Positions 1-7,368 of a stretch of DNA of 64,000 nucleotides are shown here, one piece after another. A program made the translations under genes and the position numbers. Source of the stretch: Planctomonas deserti. Lineage in GTDB: Bacteria; Actinomycetota; Actinomycetes; Actinomycetales; Microbacteriaceae. The DNA lies in assembly GCF_003067705.1 (NCBI RefSeq), contig NZ_QANL01000002.1, positions 1-64,000 of the forward strand, written 5' to 3'. Numbering within the stretch: the stretch's first letter is position 1; every line of letters begins with the position of its first letter. The notes beneath the pieces are model-generated. The model searched no databases. It saw only the letters and a program-made list of their open reading frames with translations, and was not told the origin of the DNA.

Positions 1-54
1 GCGCCGATGGTACTGCAAGGGTGACCTTGTGGGAGAGTAGGACACCGCCGGACT
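1..54 (+). rRNA. rrf: 5S rRNA, 3' part only
   Basis: The first 54 bases match the 3' half of actinobacterial 5S rRNA: the GCGCCGATGGTACTGC segment, then GTGGGAGAGTAGGACACCGCC, the conserved 3' strand. The gene starts before the window, so this is the tail of an rRNA operon. A strong hairpin follows 18 nt later. Recognised from the conserved 5S sequence, with no alignment run. Confidence 0.95.
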
Positions 55-71
55 TAACTTGCACAAAGGCT

Positions 72-107
72 ATGGCCACCCCGACACCGGGGTGGCCATT
101 GCTGTTT
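72..107 (+). terminator. rRNA operon terminator
   Basis: A perfect 12-bp stem (72-83 with 88-99, loop ACAC) just after the 5S gene, followed by TGCTGTTT. Position and shape fit an intrinsic terminator of the rRNA operon. Confidence 0.9.
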
Positions 108-182
108 AACCCACAACCAGGTGAACTGGTCGTGCGACACCAGACCTTCACAGAGCGCATCAGCATCAGGCCGGAGAAAACC

Positions 183-2114
183 TTGAGCGACACAGGCGAC
201 GACAGACAGGACCGCGAGCAGCGAGGCGGCGGTCGGCCGGAGCGCCAGGGTCGCCCCGATCGCGGCGGCCAGGACCGCGGGGGCCAGAACCGCCGGCCGA
301 GCGATCGCGCACCTCGGGACGGAGATCGCCGCCCGTGGTCGCGCGACGAGCGCCCGAGCAGCTCGAGCGAGGGACGGCCCTACCGCCCGAGCTCGGGGCG
401 CCCCGAGCGATCGGGAGAGCGTAAGCCGTATTCGCGTGATGGTGGCGGTGAGCGTAAGCCGTATTCACGTGATGGTGGTTCGGGTGAGCGTAAGCCGTAC
501 TCCCGTGATGGTGGCGGTGAGCGTAAGCCGTATTCGCGTGATGGTGGTGGGGAGCGTAAGCCGTTCTCCCGTGATGGTGGTTCGGGTGAGCGTAAGCCGT
601 ATTCGCGTGATGGTGGTGGGGAGCGTAAGCCGTTCTCCCGTGATGGTGGTTCGGGTGAGCGTAAGCCGTACTCCCGTGATGGTGGTTCGGGTGAGCGCAA
701 GCCGTTCTCCCGTGACGGTGGTGGAGAGCGCAAGCCGTATTCGCGTGATGGTGGCGGGGAGCGCAAGCCCTACTCCCGTGACGGTGGCGGGGAGCGCAAG
801 CCGTACTCCCGTGACGGTGGTGGAGAGCGCAAGCCGTACTCCCGTGACGGTGGTGGAGAGCGCAAGCCGTACTCCCGTGACGGTGATGGAGAGCGCAAGC
901 CGTACTCCCGTGATGGTGGTTCAGGTGAGCGGAAGCCCTGGTCGCGTGATGGTGGTGGAGAGCGCAAGCCGTACTCCCGCGACGGCGGTGACCGCGGTCG
1001 CCGTGACGGCGATCAGAAGCTGTGGACCCATCGTGGTGCGCCGGCGCGCGGAGACCGCGATGCGCAGCGCGCGGAGCGCCAGTACACCGAGGAGGAGCTG
1101 CGTCAGCGCGAGCTGCGCTCCGTGCGGCCCGAGCACGACGATCCGGAGATCCCCGAGTCGGTCACGCCGAACGACCTCGAGCGCGTCGCCCGCAACGAGC
1201 TAAAGACGCTCAGCAAGGAGAACGCCGACGGCGTCGCGCGGCATCTCGCGATGGCAGCGATGCTCATCGACGAGGACCCCGCGCTGGCTCACCGGCATGC
1301 CGTGTCCGCTGCCCGTCGCGCCGGTCGCATCGCCGTCGTGCGCGAGACCCTGGCGATCACCGCCTATGCAACGGGTGACTTCGCGCTGGCCCTGCGTGAG
1401 CTGCGCACCCAGCGGCGCATCTCGGGATCGAACGACCAGCTCGCCCTGATGGTGGACAGCGAGCGCGGCGTCGGCCGCCCCGAGCGCGCGCTCGAGCTCG
1501 GCCGGTCCGTGCCCCGGGACACCCTTCCGGTGCCCGTGCAGGTGGCGGTCGCCATCGCGATGTCCGGCGCCCGCCTCGACCTCGGTCAGCCCGAGCTGGC
1601 CCTGGCGGAGCTCGAGATCCCGCAGCTCGACCCCACGCGCGCCTTCTCCTACAGCCCCGCGCTGTTCGACGCGTACGCCGAGGTGCTCGAGGAGCTGGGC
1701 CGCGAGGACGACGCGCGCGTCTGGCGAGACCGTGCCGTTGCGGCCGCGGAGGCGCTGGACGACAGCTTCGACGTCGGCGCCGACGAGACGGTGGAGATCA
1801 TCGAGGTCGACGACCCGACCGAGTATCCCGACGACGACGCCCTCGACGCTCACGACCTGGACGGGGACGACCTCGATGAGGACGACCTGGTTGGGGACGA
1901 CCTGAATGGGGACGACCTCGACGAGGTGAACGTGCCGGATGAGGCCTCCGAGGTCGCGGACGAGGTCGCGGACACGAACGCGGTTGCCGACGAGCACGCG
2001 GCAGACGCCGGCGTGGACATCGAGGACGACGAGGACGACGAGGACCCGGTGCAGTCGACCGATCCCGCCGACCAGGACGAGCAGGGAGACGCGGATGTTC
2101 CGACGGAGAAATAA
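183..2114 (+). CDS. Repeat-rich disordered protein with TPR-like core and acidic tail
   Basis: About 643 aa from TTG at 183, chosen because GGAG lies 8 nt upstream; open frame before it runs into the rRNA terminator. Residues 1-77 are basic and rich in Arg, Gly, Asp and Gln. Residues 78-269 are 17 copies of GERKP(Y/F/W)SRDGG, sometimes with an extra Ser. Residues about 330-530 are Ala/Leu-rich helical repeats resembling TPRs. The tail (about 540-643) is strongly acidic. The TPR-like part sits where Mycobacterium tuberculosis has the TPR protein Rv1691, before the same phosphatase-tlyA-nadK-recN set. The Arg/Tyr/Gly repeats resemble RGG-type RNA-binding regions. Function is unknown; an RNA- or ribosome-linked role is inference from composition and the adjacent rRNA operon. 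Confidence 0.85.
   Translation: MSDTGDDRQDREQRGGGRPERQGRPDRGGQDRGGQNRRPSDRAPRDGDRRPWSRDERPSSSSEGRPYRPSSGRPERSGERKPYSRDGGGERKPYSRDGGSGERKPYSRDGGGERKPYSRDGGGERKPFSRDGGSGERKPYSRDGGGERKPFSRDGGSGERKPYSRDGGSGERKPFSRDGGGERKPYSRDGGGERKPYSRDGGGERKPYSRDGGGERKPYSRDGGGERKPYSRDGDGERKPYSRDGGSGERKPWSRDGGGERKPYSRDGGDRGRRDGDQKLWTHRGAPARGDRDAQRAERQYTEEELRQRELRSVRPEHDDPEIPESVTPNDLERVARNELKTLSKENADGVARHLAMAAMLIDEDPALAHRHAVSAARRAGRIAVVRETLAITAYATGDFALALRELRTQRRISGSNDQLALMVDSERGVGRPERALELGRSVPRDTLPVPVQVAVAIAMSGARLDLGQPELALAELEIPQLDPTRAFSYSPALFDAYAEVLEELGREDDARVWRDRAVAAAEALDDSFDVGADETVEIIEVDDPTEYPDDDALDAHDLDGDDLDEDDLVGDDLNGDDLDEVNVPDEASEVADEVADTNAVADEHAADAGVDIEDDEDDEDPVQSTDPADQDEQGDADVPTEK
414..989 (+). repeat. 17 in-frame tandem repeats of 33 or 36 bp
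   Basis: Each unit encodes GERKP(Y/F/W)SRDGG; units 2, 5, 7, 8 and 15 add a Ser codon (36 bp, all others 33 bp). The aromatic position is Tyr in 13 units, Phe in 3 and Trp in 1. Early units use CGT-AAG and TATTCGCGT codons, later units CGC-AAG and TACTCCCGT, which suggests growth by local duplication in at least two blocks. Repeats this similar should vary in copy number between strains. Confidence 0.97.
1866..1925 (+). repeat. Four 15-bp repeats coding Asp-Asp-Leu-X-X
   Basis: Four consecutive in-frame 15-bp units encode DDLDE, DDLVG, DDLNG and DDLDE in the acidic tail of the repeat protein, preceded by a partial unit. The opposite charge to the basic repeats at 414-989 would allow the two ends of the protein to interact; that is inference. 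Confidence 0.9.
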
Positions 2115-3111
2115 CGGGGCGACCCCGCTCGATGGTGTCGACGCGATCTTCGCCGACCTGGACGGCGTCGTCTACCGCGGCGACTCGGCCATCCCGCACG
2201 CCGTGGAGAGCCTGAACCAGGCATCCGACGCCGGTGTGCGCATCGGCTACATCACCAACAACGCGTCGCGCACGGATGCGACGGTGGCGGCGCACCTCTC
2301 GTCGCTCGGACTCCGCGTGACGCCCCCCGACGTCGTCACCTCGCCGCAGGCGGCCGTCCGGCTGCTCGCGGACGCGGTGCCGGCCGGGGCGACCATCCTG
2401 GTCGTCGGCGGCGACGGCCTCGTGCACGAGGTGGAGCGCGCCGGATTCGTGGTCACCCGCAGCGCCGAGGACTCTCCCGCCGCCGTGATCCAGGGCTTCG
2501 CTCCCGAGGTGGGCTGGACCCAGCTGGCCGAGGCCTCGTTCGCGCTGCACAACGCGGACGTGCAGTGGATCGCCACCAACACGGACTGGACCATTCCGGT
2601 CGGCCGCGGTGTGGCTCCGGGCAACGGCACCCTGGTCTCCGCCGTGCACACGGCCGTGGGTCGCCTGCCGAAGGTGGCGGGCAAGCCCGAGGTCCCCATC
2701 TTCGAGGAGGCCTCCCGCCGCTTCGGCGCGACCTCGCCGCTGTTCCTCGGCGACCGCCTGGACACCGACATCCTCGGCGCGAACCGTGCGGGCATGCCGT
2801 CCGTGCTCGTGCTCACCGGCATCGACCGCGCCAAGCAGGCCCTCGCCGCCGACGCGCAGTCGCGCCCCACGTTCCTGCTCGAGGACCTGCGCCAGCTGCA
2901 CGAGCCCTATCCGGAGACGCGGTTCTCGGAGGACGGCGCGACCGCGACCGTGAACAGGGCCGTCGTCGGCATCCGCGGGGACCGCGTGCACGTGATCGAG
3001 CGCGGCAAGAGCCGCATCGACCTGCTGCGCGCCGGCTGCGCCGTCATCTGGGGTTCGGGTCGCGCGATCTACGGCCTCGAGGTCCCGGAGTCGCTGTACA
3101 CGGCGCTGTAA
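2095..3111 (+). CDS. HAD-superfamily sugar-phosphate phosphatase
   Basis: 338 aa from ATG 2095, with GGGAG 6 nt upstream, overlapping the previous gene by 20 nt. Motif I DLDGVVYRG gives nucleophile Asp21 and acid Asp23; motif II is the T-N-N triplet at Thr54; motif III Lys is in AGKPEVP (Lys197); motif IV is GDRLDTD (Asp220, Asp225). The C2-type cap lies between motifs II and III, as in the NagD/p-nitrophenyl-phosphatase family. The orthologous position in M. tuberculosis is Rv1692, reported as a glycerol-3-phosphate phosphatase. Substrate here is not proven. The last 60 residues form an extra C-terminal segment, also present in that family. Confidence 0.9.
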   Translation: MFRRRNNGATPLDGVDAIFADLDGVVYRGDSAIPHAVESLNQASDAGVRIGYITNNASRTDATVAAHLSSLGLRVTPPDVVTSPQAAVRLLADAVPAGATILVVGGDGLVHEVERAGFVVTRSAEDSPAAVIQGFAPEVGWTQLAEASFALHNADVQWIATNTDWTIPVGRGVAPGNGTLVSAVHTAVGRLPKVAGKPEVPIFEEASRRFGATSPLFLGDRLDTDILGANRAGMPSVLVLTGIDRAKQALAADAQSRPTFLLEDLRQLHEPYPETRFSEDGATATVNRAVVGIRGDRVHVIERGKSRIDLLRAGCAVIWGSGRAIYGLEVPESLYTAL

Positions 3112-3121
3112 TCTGGGAGGC

Positions 3122-3298
3122 GTGGAGTACGAAGCAGAAGTCGGCGAGGCGGACGGCCTGGCGACGGATGCCCTGCGTCCTCGGCTCGAGGAGATAGAGG
3201 GCCGGCCGCTCGACCAGCGGGCGTCCGCACTCGCCGAGCTGCATGACGAGCTCCGCGCCCGTCTCGAGGGTGGGGACGCGGCCGCCGCCCGTGGCTGA
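3122..3298 (+). CDS. Conserved small acidic protein of the tlyA operon
   Basis: 58 aa from GTG 3122, rich in Glu, Ala and Leu, ending with ...HDELRARLEG then an Ala-rich tail. It fills the gap between the phosphatase (stop 3111) and tlyA and overlaps the tlyA start by 8 nt, so the operon has no unexplained spacing. GGGAGG lies only 1 nt before the GTG, too near for an ideal ribosome site, so the exact start is uncertain. The same slot holds a short conserved protein (Rv1693) in mycobacteria. Predicted to be largely helical; function unknown. Confidence 0.7.
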   Translation: MEYEAEVGEADGLATDALRPRLEEIEGRPLDQRASALAELHDELRARLEGGDAAAARG

Positions 3299-4103
3299 CG
3301 AGCGACTGGACGCCGCGCTCGCGTCCCGCGGCCTGGCGCGGTCCCGCACCGTCGCGGCGAAGCTGGTGACCGACGGCCTGGTGAGCGTCGACGGCGAGTG
3401 GATCGTGAAGCCCTCCCACCGCGTGACGCCCGACGCGGACATCCACGTGGCCCAGACCGACTCCTACGTGAGCCGGGGCGCGCACAAGCTCATCGGCGCG
3501 CTCGACGCGTTCCCCGACGTCAGGGTCGCGGGCGCGCACGCTCTCGACGTCGGTGCCTCCACCGGCGGCTTCACCCAGGTGCTGCTCGAGCGCGGAGCGG
3601 CATCCGTGATCGCGCTGGACGTCGGGCACGGCCAGCTCGTGCCGGAGCTGCGGGCCCACCCCGCCGTGATCGTGGTCGAGGGCAGGAACGTGCGGGAGCT
3701 CACCGCCGACGCTCTCGTGGCCGACTCCGGCCGCGAGGAGCCGCCGTCCCTCGTGGTCGGCGACCTGTCGTTCATCTCCCTCACGCTCGTGCTTCCGCCC
3801 CTCGTCTCCGCAGTCGGGCTCGCCGCCGACTATGTTCTGCTTGTGAAGCCACAATTCGAGGTGGGACGGGGCGGGATCCGCGAGGGCATCGTCCGGTCGG
3901 CCGACCTCCGTGCCGACGCCGTGACCCGCGTGCTGTGGTCGGCGTGGGATCTCGGGCTCGGGACCGCGGGTGTCGTGCCGTCACCGATCGTGGGCGGCGC
4001 CGGCAACCACGAGTACCTCATCCGGCTGAACGCCGCTCTCGGCGTCAATCCGACAGAATGGCTGAAGCGAATCAACGACATGGTGAGGGTGGAGCGAGCG
4101 TGA
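3291..4103 (+). CDS. tlyA: TlyA, 16S/23S rRNA 2'-O-cytidine methyltransferase
   Basis: 270 aa from GTG 3291 (start ADERLDAALASRGLARSR), very near the 268 aa of the M. tuberculosis protein. The N-terminal 60 residues are an S4 RNA-binding domain; the FtsJ-like methyltransferase domain follows, with SAM motif DVGASTGGFT and the catalytic-type residues in SRGAHKL, GDLSFIS and LVKPQFEVG. TlyA methylates C1409 of 16S and C1920 of 23S rRNA, and its loss gives capreomycin/viomycin resistance in mycobacteria; also annotated as a haemolysin. It overlaps nadK by GTGA at 4100. Confidence 0.96.
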   Translation: MADERLDAALASRGLARSRTVAAKLVTDGLVSVDGEWIVKPSHRVTPDADIHVAQTDSYVSRGAHKLIGALDAFPDVRVAGAHALDVGASTGGFTQVLLERGAASVIALDVGHGQLVPELRAHPAVIVVEGRNVRELTADALVADSGREEPPSLVVGDLSFISLTLVLPPLVSAVGLAADYVLLVKPQFEVGRGGIREGIVRSADLRADAVTRVLWSAWDLGLGTAGVVPSPIVGGAGNHEYLIRLNAALGVNPTEWLKRINDMVRVERA

Positions 4104-5026
4104 CCGATCCGGCCAGGCACATCCTCGTCGTGTCGCACACCGGACGCGCGGACTCGATGGACGCGTCCGTGAGCGTCATCAACCGTCTCCTCGAGGCGAA
4201 CGTGCGGCCCGTGCTGCGCGAGGACGAGAAGGACGACCTCGTCCGCTACTGCCCGACACTGCCGCACATCGACGTGCTCGGGCAGCAGGTGCGCACCGAG
4301 GAGCTCGAGCTCGTGATCGTGCTGGGCGGCGACGGCACCATCCTGCGCGCCGCCGAGATCGTGCGCGGCACAGACGTGCCCCTGCTCGGCGTGAACCTCG
4401 GCCACGTGGGGTTCCTCGCGGAGAGCGAGCGCGAGGATCTCAGTGAGACCGTGAGCCGCGCCCTGTCCCGCGAGTACACCGTCGAGGAGCGCATGACCCT
4501 CGACGTCACCGTGACAGTCGACAGCACCATCGTCCGCCGCACCTGGGCCCTCAACGAGGCCACCGTCGAGAAGGCGAGCCGCGAGCGGATGCTCGAGGTC
4601 ATCATCGAGGTCGACGGCCGGCCGCTGTCGTCCTTCGGCTGCGACGGCGTCGTCATGTCGACGCCCACCGGATCCACCGCGTACTCGTTCTCCGCGGGCG
4701 GCCCCATCGTCTGGCCGAGCGTCGACGCGATGCTGCTCGTGCCGCTCAGCGCCCACTCGCTGTTCGCCCGCCCCCTCGTCGTCGGCCCGGACTCCGTGCT
4801 CGCGGTCGAGCTGCTGCAGCGCACCATGGGCACGGGCGTGCTCTGGTGCGACGGCCGCCGCACCGCCGAGCTTCCCCCGGGCGCCCGCATCGAGGCCCGC
4901 CGTTCCGACGTGCCCGTGCGGCTCGCGCGCCTGCGGCTCGCTCCGTTCACGGACCGCCTCGTCAACAAGTTCGCCCTCCCGGTCGAGGGGTGGCGCGGTC
5001 CGGTCGATCCGGCGAGGTCCGCGTGA
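4100..5026 (+). CDS. nadK: NAD kinase
   Basis: 308 aa from GTG 4100, overlapping the tlyA stop. It phosphorylates NAD to NADP in the cytosol using ATP or polyphosphate. The GGDGT motif is at residues 76-80, NLGHVGF follows about 20 residues later, and the TPTGSTAY substrate loop and GG(P)IV motif are intact. Length is normal for the actinobacterial enzyme. It overlaps recN by 4 nt, so tlyA-nadK-recN are likely translationally coupled. Confidence 0.97.
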   Translation: MTDPARHILVVSHTGRADSMDASVSVINRLLEANVRPVLREDEKDDLVRYCPTLPHIDVLGQQVRTEELELVIVLGGDGTILRAAEIVRGTDVPLLGVNLGHVGFLAESEREDLSETVSRALSREYTVEERMTLDVTVTVDSTIVRRTWALNEATVEKASRERMLEVIIEVDGRPLSSFGCDGVVMSTPTGSTAYSFSAGGPIVWPSVDAMLLVPLSAHSLFARPLVVGPDSVLAVELLQRTMGTGVLWCDGRRTAELPPGARIEARRSDVPVRLARLRLAPFTDRLVNKFALPVEGWRGPVDPARSA

Positions 5027-6720
5027 TCGAGGAGATCCTCATCCGGGACCTCGGGGTCATCGGATCGGCGACGCTGCCGCTCGGGCCCGGGTTCACCGCG
5101 CTCACGGGCGAGACCGGCGCGGGCAAGACCATGGTCGTCACGGCCCTCGGGCTGCTCCTCGGCGAGCGGTCGGACGCGGGAGCCGTGCGGTCCGGATCCG
5201 AGCGCGCGGTCGTGGAGGGCCGCTGGTTCGTGAGCGAGGACGGGCCCGTCGCCGAGCGCGTGCGCGACGCGGGCGGGGAGGTCGAGGACGGCGAGCTGCT
5301 CCTCGGCCGGTCGGTGTCGCAGGAGGGCCGCAGTCGGGCGACGGTCGGCGGCCGCAGCGCCCCGGTCGGCGTGCTCGGCGAGATCGGTCATCAGCTGGTC
5401 GTCGTCCACGGCCAGTCGGACCAGTTGCGCCTGCGGTCCGCCACCGCTCAGCGCGAGGCGCTCGACCGTTTCGCGGGGCCCGAGCTCGCGGGACCGCTGG
5501 CCGAGTACCAGGCCGTCTTCCGCCGGCTGCAGGAGAACCGCTCCGAGCTCGAGACGCTCGTGGGGGACCGCGACCGGCGCGAGCGCGAGGCGGCGGAGCT
5601 GCGCGAGGCGATGGAGGAGATCGAGAAGGTCGACCCGCAGCCCGGCGAGGACGCCGAGCTCGCCGAGCGCGCCGACCGACTCACGAACCTCGAGGATCTG
5701 CGCCTCGCCGCCGGCCAGGCGCACGAGTACTTGGCGAGCGAGGAGGTCGGCGAGGCTGCCGACGCGCTCGCGTTCCTCGACTCGGCCCGCCGCCAGCTGG
5801 ACCGGGTCTCATCCCACGATCCCGAGCTCGAGGCCGTGACGGAGTCGCTGCGCAGCGCATCCTTCCTCGTGTCCGAGGTCGCGACCTCCCTGGCGAGCTA
5901 CGTCTCGGGCCTCGACGCCGACGGCAGCCGGGAGCTCGAGGCGGTGCAGGATCGTCGAGCCGCGCTGTCGTCGCTGCAGCGGAAGTACGGCCCCGGCCTC
6001 GACGACGTGCTGGCCTACCTGAACACCGGCAGCGCGCGTCTGCTCGAACTCGACGGCGACACCGACCGCATCGACCTGCTCGAGGCCCTCGTCGCGGACG
6101 ACGAGAAGGCCGCGTGGGACGCGGCCGACCGCATCTCCGGCATCCGCGCCGCAAAGGGCGAGGAGCTGGCCCGGCTCGTGACGGAGGAGCTCGGCGCGCT
6201 CGCGATGGCGGACGCGTCGCTCGACGTGACGGTGGAGCCGCGCGACGAGCTGAGCCTGCACGGGCGCGACGCGGTGAGCATCCTGCTGCGGCCGCATCCC
6301 GGATCGGAGCCGCGACCGCTCGGCCGTGGTGCCTCCGGCGGCGAGCTCTCGCGCGTGATGCTCGCGATCGAGGTCGTGCTGGCGGCGAGCGACCCGGTGC
6401 CCACGTTCATCTTCGACGAGGTCGACGCCGGTGTCGGCGGTGCGGCCGCGATCGAGATCGGGCGGCGACTGGCGCGGCTCGCGCAGTCCGCCCAGGTGAT
6501 CGTCGTCACCCACCTCGCCCAGGTCGCCGCGTTCGCGACGAATCACCTGCGAGTGGCGAAGGGAAACGACGGCGCGGTGACGACCAGCAGCGTGCAGCGG
6601 CTCGAGGGGGAGGAGCGCATCGCCGAGATGGCGCGCCTGCTCTCGGGACTCCCCGACTCGGAGAGCGGGCTGGCGCACGCCCGCGAGCTCGTGGCGACGG
6701 CGACTGCCCTCAGCCGCTAG
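5023..6720 (+). CDS. recN: DNA repair protein RecN
   Basis: 565 aa from GTG 5023. SMC-like ATPase of double-strand break repair. Walker A GETGAGKT is at residues 29-36; a long Glu/Arg/Ala-rich coiled coil occupies about 165-370; the signature region GRGASGGELSRVMLAIE and Walker B FIFDEVDAGVGG are in the C-terminal head. All family elements are present. It closes the operon that begins beside the rRNA terminator; the repeat-filled gap follows directly. Confidence 0.96.
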   Translation: MIEEILIRDLGVIGSATLPLGPGFTALTGETGAGKTMVVTALGLLLGERSDAGAVRSGSERAVVEGRWFVSEDGPVAERVRDAGGEVEDGELLLGRSVSQEGRSRATVGGRSAPVGVLGEIGHQLVVVHGQSDQLRLRSATAQREALDRFAGPELAGPLAEYQAVFRRLQENRSELETLVGDRDRREREAAELREAMEEIEKVDPQPGEDAELAERADRLTNLEDLRLAAGQAHEYLASEEVGEAADALAFLDSARRQLDRVSSHDPELEAVTESLRSASFLVSEVATSLASYVSGLDADGSRELEAVQDRRAALSSLQRKYGPGLDDVLAYLNTGSARLLELDGDTDRIDLLEALVADDEKAAWDAADRISGIRAAKGEELARLVTEELGALAMADASLDVTVEPRDELSLHGRDAVSILLRPHPGSEPRPLGRGASGGELSRVMLAIEVVLAASDPVPTFIFDEVDAGVGGAAAIEIGRRLARLAQSAQVIVVTHLAQVAAFATNHLRVAKGNDGAVTTSSVQRLEGEERIAEMARLLSGLPDSESGLAHARELVATATALSR

Positions 6721-6731
6721 GTGCGGGTGCT

Positions 6732-6765
6732 CCTGCCCAGGCAGGGTGTTTCCTGCCCAGGCAGG
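6732..6765. repeat. Two copies of a CCTGCCCAGGCAGG palindrome
   Basis: CCTGCCCAGGCAGG at 6732-6745 and again at 6752-6765, 20 bp apart, 11 nt after the recN stop. The same palindrome family recurs at 30939-31001 after manC. It could act as a 3' processing or termination hairpin. Confidence 0.85.
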
Positions 6766-6778
6766 GGCACGGGGATCG

Positions 6779-6977
6779 GCGCAATTCAGCAGATCCCAGG
6801 CAACACGCCGTCCGCTGGGCGCGACGCGCCGACGGTCTAACCGGATCTGCTGAGTTGCGTGAGTGGGCGGCCCGGATCTGCTGAGTTGCGTCGGCCGGTG
6901 GAGTGAATCTGCTGAATTGCGTTAGTGCGCAACCCGGTTCCGCTGAGTTGCGGCGCATCGGATCTCCTGAATCGCGT
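6779..6977. repeat. Intergenic element, copy A: inverted 18-mers around a 46-bp core
   Basis: One reverse copy of the 18-mer (GCGCAATTCAGCAGATCC, 6779-6796), a 46-bp core (6797-6842), then forward copies starting at 6843, 6874, 6905, 6936 and 6960. The first four forward copies are spaced exactly 31 bp. The core, read on the minus strand, resembles the cores of the copies at 39729-39774 and 47029-47074. No open reading frame of credible composition is inside. Identity of the element is unknown. Confidence 0.9.
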
Positions 6978-7007
6978 TCAGGTCATCGAGCGGCCATGCC
7001 CAATACA

Positions 7008-7110
7008 CCAATACAGGCTCGCCCAGTACGCAATGCAGGCTTTGAGAGCCGGTTCCACATCAGATTCCGCGGGGATGGCAGTCACTCCCTATGAGGGAGC
7101 CTGTGTTGGG
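7008..7110. repeat. Imperfect inverted repeat related to GGAGCCTGTGTTG
   Basis: GGAGCCTGTGTTGGG at 7096-7110 pairs imperfectly with CCAATACAGGCTC at 7008-7020. The same right arm forms a perfect inverted repeat at 39514-39596, so this looks like a decayed copy. Confidence 0.5.
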
Positions 7111-7174
7111 GAATGGGCGGCCTGCGTTGTACAGGGGTGCAGGGCGGCGTCGCTGGCCGGGTACGGACGCTACG

Positions 7175-7279
7175 ATCCCTGAGCATGTCGAAGGGACGAG
7201 ACGGATCCGGCGTGGGGTGCGTCGCTTCGACAAGCTCAGCGACCGTGTTTCGCTCAGCCGCCGTGTCGCTCAGCGACCG
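7175..7279. repeat. REP-like GTCGAAGGGACG / TTCGACAAGCTCAG copies
   Basis: Three copies in mixed orientation (7175-7198 reverse, 7221-7243 forward, 7250-7279 partial) of the palindromic repeat family whose consensus is TCCCTTCGACAGGCTCAGGG. It recurs at 12335-12575, 39615-39640 and 47192-47371. With the entries above, this accounts for most of 6721-7368, where I see no gene. Confidence 0.85.
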
Positions 7280-7368
7280 TCCCAGCCCAGCAACCACAGG
7301 AGCTCGCGACCGAGGCCGGACTCAGCAACCACAGCGCACAGCGGACGCACCCACCGCCGCCGCACCCG

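Noticed and set aside
380-967. Antisense and +2-frame open frames across the tandem repeats
   Set aside because: They arise because the repeated unit lacks stops in all frames; no start sites or other domains support them.
6843-6977. CRISPR-like periodic array (18-bp repeats, 31-bp step)
   Set aside because: Repeats are imperfect, spacers are only 13 bp, inverted copies exist, and no cas gene is near.
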